Below are positions 8,780 through 16,857 of a DNA stretch of 64,000 nucleotides, in pieces (position 1 is the stretch's first letter; every line of letters starts with the position of its first letter). Under the pieces are notes generated by a model. That model saw only the letters and a list, made by a program, of their open reading frames with translations, did no database searches and was not told the DNA's origin. The position numbers and the translations under genes are program-made. Source of the DNA: Kingella denitrificans ATCC 33394 (GTDB taxonomy: Bacteria; Pseudomonadota; Gammaproteobacteria; Burkholderiales; Neisseriaceae); the NCBI RefSeq assembly GCF_000190695.1, contig NZ_GL870929.1, forward strand, positions 578,611 to 642,610. Direction: 5' to 3'.

Positions 8780-8880
8780 TGAATTAAAATCGCAATGATA
8801 CGGCGTTGGCTCGCCTTGACGTACTATTTGTACGCCTTGCGGCTCGCCGCCTTGCCTCATTTTTATTTTAATCCACTATA
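8775..8880. repeat. Correia-type repeat (CREE-like MITE), copy 1
   Basis: This 106-bp element starts TATAGTGAATTAAAAT and ends ATTTTAATCCACTATA. The inside contains the GGCGTTGGCTCGCCTTG and GGCTCGCCGCC arms characteristic of Correia elements of Neisseria. Near-identical copies are at 38240, 47172 and 49133. It has no coding capacity. Such MITEs insert at TA and can carry promoters or processing sites. Confidence 0.88.
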
Positions 8881-8903
8881 TAAACGCTTTAAAATCAATG
8901 CGA

Positions 8904-8946
8904 AAAAGCAGCCTGCACTTTGGTTTTCAGAGTGCAGGCTGCTTTT
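8904..8946. terminator. paired-DUS hairpin between convergent genes
   Basis: AAAAGCAGCCTGCACT and its complement form a 16-bp stem with an 11-nt loop. It serves pyrF from the left and the YwqG-like gene from the right. Confidence 0.83.
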
Positions 8947-8974
8947 AAAAGGGGATTTGCGGGATGTGTGCCGC

Positions 8975-9871
8975 TCAACAACAGTCCCAGCTGTACATCA
9001 CGCGGGAAAAATCGCGGCGGCGCAGATCATCGGGATGGATGAACAGGTGGCCGACACCGGCATCGCCCCACATGGTGTGTTTGTCGTCGCTGTCGAGCTG
9101 CATCAGCTGCACATATTCGCGGAATGCCGGCACCGAGGCGCGCGGGTCTTCCTGCGTGAACTCGGGATAGCCGCCGATGCGGTGGCCGCCGTTATAGTAG
9201 CCGTGTTTGTCTGTGGCACTTTCGGCAAATACGAATTCGGTATAGGCATCGCAGGCGGCTCCGTCGTCGTGTTCGTAGTTGTCGTAGGTGATGTCGGGCA
9301 CGCCTTCGCCGCGCAGGTGCAGGGTGCAGTCTTGAAACGAAGGAAACTGGCTACCGGATTGGAAACGGATGGCGCAGGGATGAACGAACGGGGGATGGCT
9401 TTCGCCCTCCATGCCCCAGTCTTTGATGCGCCGCCACAGGCTACGCTTGGGCGGCGGCACGGGCGGAACGTTTTCCAGAAAGGAGAAGTCCCGCACCAGC
9501 GCATCATCCGACAGCACTTCGGGATAGTACAGCACGCGGAAGCCATCTTGATTCAACGGATTTTTGGAATCCAAGCCCCAACAGTTGAAGAAGCCGTGCA
9601 GGTTGATAAACCATTGCAGGATGCCGCTTGTTGGAAAATCGGGCAGTGGCGGCATTTCGGCGAAGTTGATTTGCGCGAGCAGGGTCAGCGGCTGGTGGTA
9701 GGGGTTGCGCGGGTATTCTGCGTCAAGCGGCAGATAGGGCAACCCGCCGATTTTGCTCTGGCTCAAGGTCAGATTACCGCAGGGCTCGAGAGTGATTTCG
9801 GCAGTGGGTTTCTCGGCAGCGAGAATGGCCGCTTTGTAGGGGGCAAGAAGGGGATGGTCGGGCACACGCAT
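8975..9871 (-). CDS. DUF1963 (YwqG-family) protein
   Basis: The 298-residue product matches the YwqG/DUF1963 pattern: SKIGGLPYLPLDAEYPRN near residue 38, TLLAQINFAEMPPLPDFP, GILQWFIN, HRIGGYPEFTQEDPR, and a C-terminal WGDAGVGHLFIHPDDL in which a Trp-Gly-Asp is followed by the IHPDDL closing motif. The family is widespread and its biochemical role is unknown. No signal peptide is visible. It is the last gene before a convergent paired-DUS terminator. Confidence 0.88.
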   Translation of the reverse strand: MRVPDHPLLAPYKAAILAAEKPTAEITLEPCGNLTLSQSKIGGLPYLPLDAEYPRNPYHQPLTLLAQINFAEMPPLPDFPTSGILQWFINLHGFFNCWGLDSKNPLNQDGFRVLYYPEVLSDDALVRDFSFLENVPPVPPPKRSLWRRIKDWGMEGESHPPFVHPCAIRFQSGSQFPSFQDCTLHLRGEGVPDITYDNYEHDDGAACDAYTEFVFAESATDKHGYYNGGHRIGGYPEFTQEDPRASVPAFREYVQLMQLDSDDKHTMWGDAGVGHLFIHPDDLRRRDFSRVMYSWDCC

Positions 9872-9991
9872 GATGTCTCCTTTGGAAATGGGATTTATCC
9901 AGACAAGAAGTGACTAACGTTTAATTTTATTTTCCAGCAGTTCCCGTCCCAATGCCTCCCCAAGTGCAGGCTGCTTTTCACACAGAATATT

Positions 9992-10480
9992 CTATTCGGC
10001 GGGACGGTATTCCTTTTTCAGCCGGATATACAGCGTGCGCGTGGCCACGGCGATGGTTTCGTTGCGGGCATTGAAAATGCGCACGGTGAACACGGGAAAA
10101 TGCTTTTCGCCATTCGCCGTGGCGGCTTCAATGCTGGTGCGGTCGGCGTGGCTCAGGCGGCAGTCCAGATACACTTCGCCCATCGCCGGTTGGACAAACT
10201 CGATATGCGCGGATTTGTCCCACACATAATATTTGTCGCCATACAGGCAGCCGAGCATGATGGGGTAAATCGGGTCGGTCAGCGCAAACAGGCTGCCGCC
10301 GAACTGGCTGCCGTGCGTGTTTTTGGTGTTGAACCAGTTGCGCAGGCGGGCGCGGCAGTGCATGAAATCGTCCGACAAATATGTGATTTGTATGCCGGCG
10401 AAAAACAGCGGCGACCACCAGTTCAGGCGGCGGCGCAGGGCGGCGGCGGTTTTCGGGCGTTTGCGGGGCAGCGGCAGCAT
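9992..10480 (-). CDS. hotdog-fold DUF4442/YiiD-type thioesterase-like protein
   Basis: The 162-residue product contains NTHGSQFGGSLFALTDPIYPIML, the central helix of the hotdog fold in DUF4442 proteins, followed by a strand-rich half with VWDKSAHIEFVQPAMGEVYLDCRLS. Some members are acyl-CoA thioesterases; no substrate can be assigned here. The ATG lies 2 nt after the ygfZ stop, so the two are in one operon. Confidence 0.78.
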   Translation of the reverse strand: MLPLPRKRPKTAAALRRRLNWWSPLFFAGIQITYLSDDFMHCRARLRNWFNTKNTHGSQFGGSLFALTDPIYPIMLGCLYGDKYYVWDKSAHIEFVQPAMGEVYLDCRLSHADRTSIEAATANGEKHFPVFTVRIFNARNETIAVATRTLYIRLKKEYRPAE

Positions 10481-10482
10481 AA

Positions 10483-11331
10483 TCAGTCTTCGCCTTGGTC
10501 GTCGGTGGCAAAGAAAAGATGCTGCACGGCAAACGGGCTGCCGTCTTCTGCAAACATGCTGTGCTGCGCGGCAGCGTGTTTCACCACCAGCAGGTGCAGG
10601 CTGCCTGATTGGTTAATCACAATGCCTGCTTCCGCCTGCTGCGCGTCCTGCACAGGTACGCCTGCGGGCTGCGGCACGGCATTTTCCGCCACCGCCAAAC
10701 CGCGTTTGACCTGTCCGCGGTATTGCGCGCGGGCAATGATTTCCTGCCCGGGATAACAGCCTTTGCGGAAATGCACGCCGCCGATGGTGTGCTGGTTCAG
10801 CATTTGCGCTACACAGGTTTCGCTGGTGGCCGCGCTAATCCACGGATAGCCGCACAGGATTTCGTGGCGGTTCCATGCGGATTCAGCCGCAGCGTCATGG
10901 GCCGGTAAATCGGATTTCGGCGCCAAAGTCAGGCAGCCGCCGTGGGGCAGTTCGATTTGCCCTGCTTCATTGCACGATAATTGCAGTTTCGGTTCGCTCG
11001 GATACACTACCGGCGCGTTCTCCGGCAGGCAGCCTGCAACGCCCCAATCGGCCAAAACCTCCATCTGCACTTTGGCGCGCAGCACGAACATCCGCAAACG
11101 CTTGGCCACTTTTTCCGCCAAATCCGCCGCCAAAATCAGGAAAACGGCATCATCCGCGCAATACGCCAGCATATTGGCAATGACGCGGCCTTTCGGCGTG
11201 TTGTAAGTGGCATAGCACGCCGTTTTTTCACTTAAATTTTTAATATCGTTGGAAAATTGGTTGTGCAGAAATTCGTGGCGGTCATCGCCGGTAACGCGAA
11301 TCACGCCGAAAAAAGGCAATAGTGTGTTCAT
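10483..11331 (-). CDS. ygfZ: YgfZ/GcvT-family folate-binding protein
   Basis: YgfZ is a tetrahydrofolate-binding protein that supports repair or assembly of some Fe-S enzymes. The 282-residue product has the diagnostic KGCYPGQE (residues 190-197) with the conserved Cys, preceded by the aminomethyltransferase-like GDDRHEFLHNQFSNDI. The start at 11331 is set by alignment with the family; the upstream open frame adds a cysteine-rich segment with no similarity. A DUS near the C-terminus is read as QSGSLHLL. The DUF4442-like gene follows after 2 nt. Confidence 0.9.
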   Translation of the reverse strand: MNTLLPFFGVIRVTGDDRHEFLHNQFSNDIKNLSEKTACYATYNTPKGRVIANMLAYCADDAVFLILAADLAEKVAKRLRMFVLRAKVQMEVLADWGVAGCLPENAPVVYPSEPKLQLSCNEAGQIELPHGGCLTLAPKSDLPAHDAAAESAWNRHEILCGYPWISAATSETCVAQMLNQHTIGGVHFRKGCYPGQEIIARAQYRGQVKRGLAVAENAVPQPAGVPVQDAQQAEAGIVINQSGSLHLLVVKHAAAQHSMFAEDGSPFAVQHLFFATDDQGED

Positions 11332-11347
11332 AAAAACCTCTGATGTG

Positions 11348-11848
11348 TTAATGGTCGGTAAGCGCTTTGCCCAGAATGAGCACGTCCGCTGTCCGTTTCG
11401 GCATTTCGCACACGGCGGGCAGCCGCCCCCAGGTTTCAAAGCCGAAGCGTTCAAACAGATGCAGGCTGGCGGCATTGTGGGCGAAAATCACCGCCAGCAC
11501 GTTGCGAATCCCCAAATCGGGCGCGAGCGCCAGCATAAATGCCAGAATTTCGCGCCCCAAGCCGCGCCCGCGGTAGGATTCGTGGATATAAATGCTGATT
11601 TCTGCGCTGATTCGGTAGGCCTCGCGCGGATAATAATCGCTGAAACTGGCCCATGCGACCATGTTCTGCTGATCGTCGCGCCACACATAAAGCGGGCGAT
11701 GCGGCTGCCGGTGGGCATCGAACCATGCCTGTCGCTGTTCGATGCGGATAGGTTGCAAATCGGCGGTGGACTGCCCGGAAGCCACGGTGCTGTTGTAAAT
11801 GGCGACAATCTCCGCCAGATCGCCCTGCCGTGCGCGCCGCGGTGTCAT
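11348..11848 (-). CDS. GNAT N-acetyltransferase (phosphinothricin acetyltransferase-like)
   Basis: The 166-residue product is a GNAT enzyme: RRARQGDLAEIVAIYN at the start, EISIYIHESYRGRGLGREIL carrying the acetyl-CoA pyrophosphate loop RGRGLG, and HNAASLHLFERFGFETWGRL at the C-terminus. The overall pattern is that of the Pat/YncA subgroup, which acetylates small amines such as methionine derivatives or phosphinothricin; the natural substrate is not certain. Its ATG overlaps the stop of the isochorismatase-like gene as ATGA. Confidence 0.86.
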   Translation of the reverse strand: MTPRRARQGDLAEIVAIYNSTVASGQSTADLQPIRIEQRQAWFDAHRQPHRPLYVWRDDQQNMVAWASFSDYYPREAYRISAEISIYIHESYRGRGLGREILAFMLALAPDLGIRNVLAVIFAHNAASLHLFERFGFETWGRLPAVCEMPKRTADVLILGKALTDH

Positions 11849-12381
11849 GCGATGAGCTTGGAAATGTTTTTAAATTGCGGATGTTGCGCGTCTTGCAGCA
11901 TTTGGAACAGCAGGCTTTCGATATTGCTGATGTGCACGCCGACCTCGCGCATTTGGTCGATGCCGTTTTGCTTGTTGGCGGCAGTGCGCGATGTTACGCA
12001 TTCCTGCGGCACATACACTTCAAAGCCTTGCCCGCGCAAATCCCATGCAGTCTGCAACACGCAAATATGGGCTTCGCAGCCAATCAGGATGACGTTTTGC
12101 GGTTTGTGTTGTGCCAAAGCAGCCTGCACTTCTTCAGTGAAGGCAGAAAAGCGCGTTTTTTCAAACACGGGGGCATCATTCAGCAGTACGGCCACATCGG
12201 CAACGGTTTTGCCCAAGCCTTTGGGGTATTGCTCCGTGAGAATGATGGGCAGCGACAGGTATTGGCTGCCCTGAATCCAACGGCGGCATGCGGCGGCAAA
12301 CTCTGCCGACTGATGCAGCACGGGCAGCAGTCGCTCCTGAATATCGACCACCAGCACAACGGTATTTTGATGATTTAACAT
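11845..12381 (-). CDS. isochorismatase-family hydrolase (YcaC-like)
   Basis: The 178-residue product has the cysteine-hydrolase triad pattern: VVLVVDIQERLLP (Asp), a Lys region at FEKTRFSAF and the nucleophile in GCEAHICVLQTAWDL. This CEAHICV form is typical of YcaC-like cytosolic hydrolases and not of the siderophore isochorismatase. The segment EEVQAALAQH is encoded by a DUS and is identical in sequence to one in MurC of this window. The start at 12381 gives the usual length. It lies downstream of ftsZ behind a strong hairpin and starts a small operon. Confidence 0.84.
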   Translation of the reverse strand: MLNHQNTVVLVVDIQERLLPVLHQSAEFAAACRRWIQGSQYLSLPIILTEQYPKGLGKTVADVAVLLNDAPVFEKTRFSAFTEEVQAALAQHKPQNVILIGCEAHICVLQTAWDLRGQGFEVYVPQECVTSRTAANKQNGIDQMREVGVHISNIESLLFQMLQDAQHPQFKNISKLIA

Positions 12382-12415
12382 GTGTATGCTCCTTGCCAAA
12401 CGGTTTACTGCAAAC

Positions 12416-12458
12416 AAAAGCAGCCTGCACTTCGATATTCAAGGTGCAGGCTGCTTTT
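12416..12458. terminator. paired-DUS hairpin after ftsZ
   Basis: AAAAGCAGCCTGCAC and its complement form a 15-bp stem with a 13-nt loop, 5 nt beyond the ftsZ stop. It marks the end of the division cluster. Confidence 0.85.
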
Positions 12459-12463
12459 TCGGA

Positions 12464-13648
12464 TTATTCGCTGCGGTTTTGACGACGCAGCACCGCAGGG
12501 GTTTCAAAATCGTCAATCACGGATTGGTTGGAAAAATCGGCGGCCACCAAATTGATGCTGCGGGCATCGCGGCCGGAACGAATCAGGGTTTCCACGCCGT
12601 TATGGAATGCGTGCGTATCCTGAACCGGACGTGCAGGCTGCATTGGGCGCGCATAAGATTCGTGCATGGCATAATCGCTGTCGCGCAGGCCGGTGGCGAT
12701 AATGGTGATGCGGATGGCGTCTTCCGGCATGGATTCGTCTTCCGCCGTACCGAATTTCAGTTCCGCATCGGGCGCGGCGTAATTGTTCACCACCGACATG
12801 ATTTCTTCGTATTCGTCCAAAATGAAGCTGTCCGGCGCCGTGGTGATATTGACCAGCACGCCGCGCGCACCGCTCAAACTCACATCGTCCAACAGCGGGC
12901 TGGAAATTGCCTGTTCCACCGCCACGCGCGCACGGTCGCTGCCTTTGGATTCGCCAATCCCCATCATCGCCATGCCTGTAATGCTCATCATGTTTTTCAC
13001 GTCGGCAAAGTCCAAGTTAATCAAACCGGGCGATGTGATGATTTCCGAAATCCCCGCCACGCCGTTGCGCAATACATTATTGGCGGCACGGAATGCGGCA
13101 CGCACGGTAACGCCTTTGCCCAATGCGCTGAGCAGCTTGTCGTTCGGCACCACAATCAGCGAATCCACATGCTGTTTCAGCAAATCAATGCCTTGCTGGG
13201 CAACTTGCGTGCGCTTGCCTTCGTGCTTGAACGGGCGTGTAACCACGGCCACCGTCAAAATACCCATTTCTTTGGCAATTTCAGCAATCACCGGTGCCGC
13301 GCCCGTGCCTGTGCCGCCGCCCATGCCGGTGGTGATGAAGAGCATATTCGCGCCGCTGATGGCTTTGGAAATGGCTTCGCGGTCTTCCAATGCGGCATCG
13401 CGCCCCACTTCCGGATTTGCACCCGCACCCAAACCGCGCGTCAAACTTGCCCCTAATTGGATTTTGGTGGCTGCCTGGCTGTTGCTCAATGATTGGGAAT
13501 CGGTATTGGCGCTGATATATTCCACGCCGCAAATCGGATTTTCAATCATATTGTTGATGGCATTACAGCCGCCGCCGCCCACGCCAATCACCTTGATGAC
13601 TGCCGCGCCCGTGGTTGCTTCTACAAGATTAGAGACAAAGTTTGTCAT
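12464..13648 (-). CDS. ftsZ: cell division protein FtsZ
   Basis: FtsZ is the tubulin-like GTPase that forms the Z ring. The 394-residue product has GVGGGGCNAINNM (22-34), the tubulin signature GGGTGTG (110-116), NLDFADVKNMM with the T7-loop catalytic Asp, and the conserved C-terminal peptide DDFETPAVLRRQ that binds FtsA and other partners. The linker before it is short and contains a DUS read as ARPMQPARP. The gene follows ftsA after 82 nt, which hold one DUS-like site, so it may also have its own promoter. Confidence 0.98.
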   Translation of the reverse strand: MTNFVSNLVEATTGAAVIKVIGVGGGGCNAINNMIENPICGVEYISANTDSQSLSNSQAATKIQLGASLTRGLGAGANPEVGRDAALEDREAISKAISGANMLFITTGMGGGTGTGAAPVIAEIAKEMGILTVAVVTRPFKHEGKRTQVAQQGIDLLKQHVDSLIVVPNDKLLSALGKGVTVRAAFRAANNVLRNGVAGISEIITSPGLINLDFADVKNMMSITGMAMMGIGESKGSDRARVAVEQAISSPLLDDVSLSGARGVLVNITTAPDSFILDEYEEIMSVVNNYAAPDAELKFGTAEDESMPEDAIRITIIATGLRDSDYAMHESYARPMQPARPVQDTHAFHNGVETLIRSGRDARSINLVAADFSNQSVIDDFETPAVLRRQNRSE

Positions 13649-13730
13649 GTTTTACTCCTCACGTTATTCGTAACGTGTACTCAAACAAAATAAAAATATG
13701 AATTCGATAAAGTGCAGGCTGCCTGAACGC

Positions 13731-15074
13731 TTATAAATTTTCCCGCATCCAAGTAACGATTCGCGTGAAAATATTGGCCTTGCGCGGTCTCGGTTCCGGC
13801 AAATCCAATGCCTGCATATCGGTATTTTTCTCATTGTCCGCGCGTTTGTTCTGCGACGAACCGCCCGTTTTGTCTTTATTGCCAAACGATGCGGAACGCA
13901 CACTGCCCGTAGAACCACCGTTTTTCTGTTGCACGCGCTCTTTTGCAGCCTCCAGCAAGCCCATGGCAGTGGAATAACGCGGATTGCGGATACGCTCCGA
14001 CAAATGTCCCGAATCGTGCGGCACACCGATGCGCGCCGGCAGATTAAAGACCTCTTCTGTCAATTCTACCACGCCGCGCAGCAATGATGCACCGCCCGTC
14101 AGGACAATGCCCGATGTGAGCAGCTCTTCCGGATAGCCGGCATGACGCAGCTCGTTTAATGTCAGCAGCAAGATTTCCTCAACGCGCGGCCCGATAACGC
14201 TGGCCAAATTGCGGCGGGCAATCTGGCGCGGCGGACGGTTGCCCACGCTGGGCACTTCCACCATTTCATCCAAACCGTCCAAATCTTCCAGCGCCACGCC
14301 GTGATAGGTTTTAATGCGTTCTGCCGCATGATACGGTGTGCGCAAGGCTTGCGCCAAATCGCGCGTGATGTGGTCGCCCGCAATCGGAATCACGGCGGTG
14401 TGGCGGATGGCGCCGTTGGTATAAACCGCAATATCAGTCGTGCCGCCGCCAATATTAATCACGCACACGCCCAATTCTTTTTCGTCTTCGGTCAGCACCG
14501 CTTCGGCGCAAACCAAAGGCTGCAGCATAATGGCATCCACTTCCAGCTGGCAGCGTTTGATACATTTTTGAATGTTCTGCAGCGCCGTTACCGCCCCTGT
14601 AATAATGTGTACGCGCGTATCCAAGCGTACGCCGCTCATGCCGATCGGTTCACGCACGCCCAGTTGGTTGTCGATAATATATTCCTGCACCACCGTGTGC
14701 AAAATTTGGTGGTCCGGTGGAATATTGACGGCTTTGGCCGTGTCTTTGGCACGTTCCACATCGGCTTTGCTCACTTCGCCGTCTTTGATTTTCACTACGC
14801 CTTGCGAATTAAGGCTGCGGATATGGTTGCCGGTAATCCCTGTCGTCACGCTGCGGATTTTGCAGCCTGCCATGCGCTCTGCCTCCGCAATCACGGCTTT
14901 AATATCTTGAGTGGTCGCATCGATATTGGTGACCATGCCCGCAGTCAATCCGCGCGATTCCACCTCTGCCACGCCGACAATATTGATTTCGTCATCCACC
15001 ACCTCGCCCACCAAAGCGATAACCGTTGAGGTGCCGATATCGAGTGCGCAGATATATTGCTGTTTTTCGTTCAT
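13731..15074 (-). CDS. ftsA: cell division protein FtsA
   Basis: FtsA is an actin-like ATPase that tethers FtsZ filaments to the membrane. The 447-residue product opens with CALDIGTSTV (phosphate 1), has CVINIGGGTTDIAVY (phosphate 2) and GIVLTGGASLLRG (adenosine motif). It ends in the amphipathic targeting helix NIFTRIVTWMRENL. A charged low-complexity linker rich in K, S and N precedes that helix. The ATG at 15074 follows a GGAAG ribosome site and gives the family N-terminus; an upstream in-frame extension is not conserved-looking. Confidence 0.97.
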   Translation of the reverse strand: MNEKQQYICALDIGTSTVIALVGEVVDDEINIVGVAEVESRGLTAGMVTNIDATTQDIKAVIAEAERMAGCKIRSVTTGITGNHIRSLNSQGVVKIKDGEVSKADVERAKDTAKAVNIPPDHQILHTVVQEYIIDNQLGVREPIGMSGVRLDTRVHIITGAVTALQNIQKCIKRCQLEVDAIMLQPLVCAEAVLTEDEKELGVCVINIGGGTTDIAVYTNGAIRHTAVIPIAGDHITRDLAQALRTPYHAAERIKTYHGVALEDLDGLDEMVEVPSVGNRPPRQIARRNLASVIGPRVEEILLLTLNELRHAGYPEELLTSGIVLTGGASLLRGVVELTEEVFNLPARIGVPHDSGHLSERIRNPRYSTAMGLLEAAKERVQQKNGGSTGSVRSASFGNKDKTGGSSQNKRADNEKNTDMQALDLPEPRPRKANIFTRIVTWMRENL

Positions 15075-15084
15075 GTTTCTTCCA

Positions 15085-15861
15085 TTATTCTTGAATACTA
15101 TTGTCGGCTGCCGTTTGTTCTGCCCGCACCAGAGGATTGAATTCCGCCGGGACATCTGCATTGAGTTTGACGGCAAATGCGTGCGGATAACGCATATCCA
15201 CATAATCCAAATACGGTGCCAATACACTCAATTCGGATTGCCAATATTGAATCAGCCGTTGAACCCGGGTGTGGATATCTTGTTTACCCAAGCGCACTTC
15301 CACACCGTTGGTCAGGCGCATTGTCCATGCGCCGCGCGCATCATATTTTAAACGTTCGATTTCCAAACGCAAAGATTTTAATTGCCCGTTAAGCAAATGA
15401 TATTGCTTCATTACTGTGTTCAGTTCGTCTGCCGGCGCATCGAATTCGGGCAATTTCTCATCTGTGGGCGCTTGGAAAACACGGCCGCTGCTGTCCACCA
15501 GCCCCGCTTCCGTGCCATTGTTCAGCCATCGTGCAACGGCATGATATTCCTGCACATCAATTTTGATGCTGGAAAACGACACTCTGCTGACTTTGGCCTG
15601 TGCCACCCACGGCGTGGCCTGTGCGGCTTTTTGCGCCTGATGCACGTTGACCGAAAAAAAGCTGCCGGTCAGGCTCGGCAATACGGACTGGAATATCTGC
15701 TGCCGATTGGCATTTTGAAATTCGGTGCTGCCGCGTTCGTTCACAATATCAATTTGTGCAATTTGGAAATAGCGGTGTTGTTCAATATATTTCGCCAGCA
15801 GGACGATAACGGCAAGAGCGCACAAATATACAAAAAATTTCATGTACTTCAAAGATTTCAC
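15085..15861 (-). CDS. ftsQ: cell division protein FtsQ
   Basis: FtsQ links early and late divisome proteins. The 258-residue product has a short cytoplasmic start, one membrane helix (FFVYLCALAVIVLLAKYI, about 9-26), then the periplasmic POTRA domain beginning IAQIDIVNERGSTEF and the FtsQ beta-domain with LEIERLKYDARGAWTMRLTNG. I place the start at GTG 15861, which overlaps the ddl stop as GTGA; the ATG at 15843 is the alternative and would drop six residues. The gene is 10 nt upstream of ftsA. Confidence 0.93.
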   Translation of the reverse strand: MKSLKYMKFFVYLCALAVIVLLAKYIEQHRYFQIAQIDIVNERGSTEFQNANRQQIFQSVLPSLTGSFFSVNVHQAQKAAQATPWVAQAKVSRVSFSSIKIDVQEYHAVARWLNNGTEAGLVDSSGRVFQAPTDEKLPEFDAPADELNTVMKQYHLLNGQLKSLRLEIERLKYDARGAWTMRLTNGVEVRLGKQDIHTRVQRLIQYWQSELSVLAPYLDYVDMRYPHAFAVKLNADVPAEFNPLVRAEQTAADNSIQE

Positions 15862-16784
15862 CTGCGCTCATCTTGTGCATTCTGCAATACGGCGATACAC
15901 AAATCGGCAAAGGAGATACCGATTTGCAGGGCAGATTTCGGAATCAGGCTGTGGCTGGTCATGCCGGGCAGCGTATTAGCTTCGAGGATATACAGGCAGC
16001 CTGCACTGTCTTTCAGGAAATCGATGCGCCCCAATGTGTTGCCGCCACCAATCGCTGCAAAGGCTTCTTGCGCCAAATGCTGCATGGTGCGTTCGTCTTC
16101 GCCGCTCAAATCGGAAGGGCACAGATAAACGGTGTCGTCGCGCAGGTATTTGGCTTCGTAATCGTAAAACTCGGTTTGCGGGATAATGTGGATGCTGGGC
16201 AGGGCTTTGCCGTTGAACACGCCGCAAGTGTATTCGCCGCCCGACATAAACTGTTCGGCCAGAATCACGCCGTGCAGCCCCATATCGCGTAATTGGGCAT
16301 ATTGTTGCGCCAATTCTCCGGCCTGTTTGATTTTGACCACGCCGACGCTGCTGCCTTCTGCGGCCGGCTTGATGAACAGCGGCAGTCCGAGTTTTTGTTC
16401 CACGGCGGCAAAATCGCTGTCGTCGTGCAGCACTTCAAACGGCGGCACAGGCAAGCCCAATGCCGACCAAATCAGCTTGCAGCGGTATTTGTCCATGCCC
16501 AATGCCGATGCCAACACGCCGCAGCCTGTGTAGGGGATGCCCAATGCTTCCAATGCGCCCTGCACCGTGCCGTCTTCGCCGTAAGTGCCGTGCAGGATGT
16601 TGAACGCCATATCGAAATTCTGCGTTTTCAGTTCGGACAATTCCATTTCAGCCGGGTCGAAAGCGTGGGCATCTACGCCGCGACTTTGCAGGGCTTCCAA
16701 AATGGCTTTCCCGCTAATCAGTGAAATTTCCCGCTCTGACGAAAAACCGCCCATCAATACGGCCACTTTACCAAAATGCTGCAT
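15858..16784 (-). CDS. ddlB: D-alanine--D-alanine ligase B
   Basis: Ddl makes the D-Ala-D-Ala dipeptide for peptidoglycan. The 308-residue product is a full ATP-grasp enzyme: VLMGGFSSEREISLISG at the start, NILHGTYGEDGTVQGALE, LFIKPAAEGSSVGV at the ATP lid, and LGRIDFLKDSAGCLYILEANTLPGMT with the Mg ligands. I chose the ATG at 16784 (MQHFGKVAVLMGG) to match family N-termini. A DUS near the end is read as SAGCLYI. It is followed by ftsQ with a GTGA overlap. Confidence 0.97.
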   Translation of the reverse strand: MQHFGKVAVLMGGFSSEREISLISGKAILEALQSRGVDAHAFDPAEMELSELKTQNFDMAFNILHGTYGEDGTVQGALEALGIPYTGCGVLASALGMDKYRCKLIWSALGLPVPPFEVLHDDSDFAAVEQKLGLPLFIKPAAEGSSVGVVKIKQAGELAQQYAQLRDMGLHGVILAEQFMSGGEYTCGVFNGKALPSIHIIPQTEFYDYEAKYLRDDTVYLCPSDLSGEDERTMQHLAQEAFAAIGGGNTLGRIDFLKDSAGCLYILEANTLPGMTSHSLIPKSALQIGISFADLCIAVLQNAQDERR

Positions 16785-16812
16785 GTTCCCATTCCTATGC
16801 AATAAACAGTAC

Positions 16813-16853
16813 AAGCAGCCTGCACGCAACAGCGGGGTGCAGGCTGCTTTTTT
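16813..16853 (-). terminator. paired-DUS hairpin between murC and ddlB
   Basis: AAGCAGCCTGCAC and its complement enclose an 11-nt loop, directly after the murC stop. Inside a cell-wall operon it could attenuate transcription from murC into ddlB, or act mainly as a DUS pair. Confidence 0.65.
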
Positions 16854-16857
16854 CAAA

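Noticed and set aside
11845..12381. Isochorismatase-like gene as part of a siderophore or chorismate pathway with the 47289 gene
   Set aside because: The CEAHICV motif fits YcaC-like hydrolases, the genes are 35 kb apart, and no siderophore genes are present.
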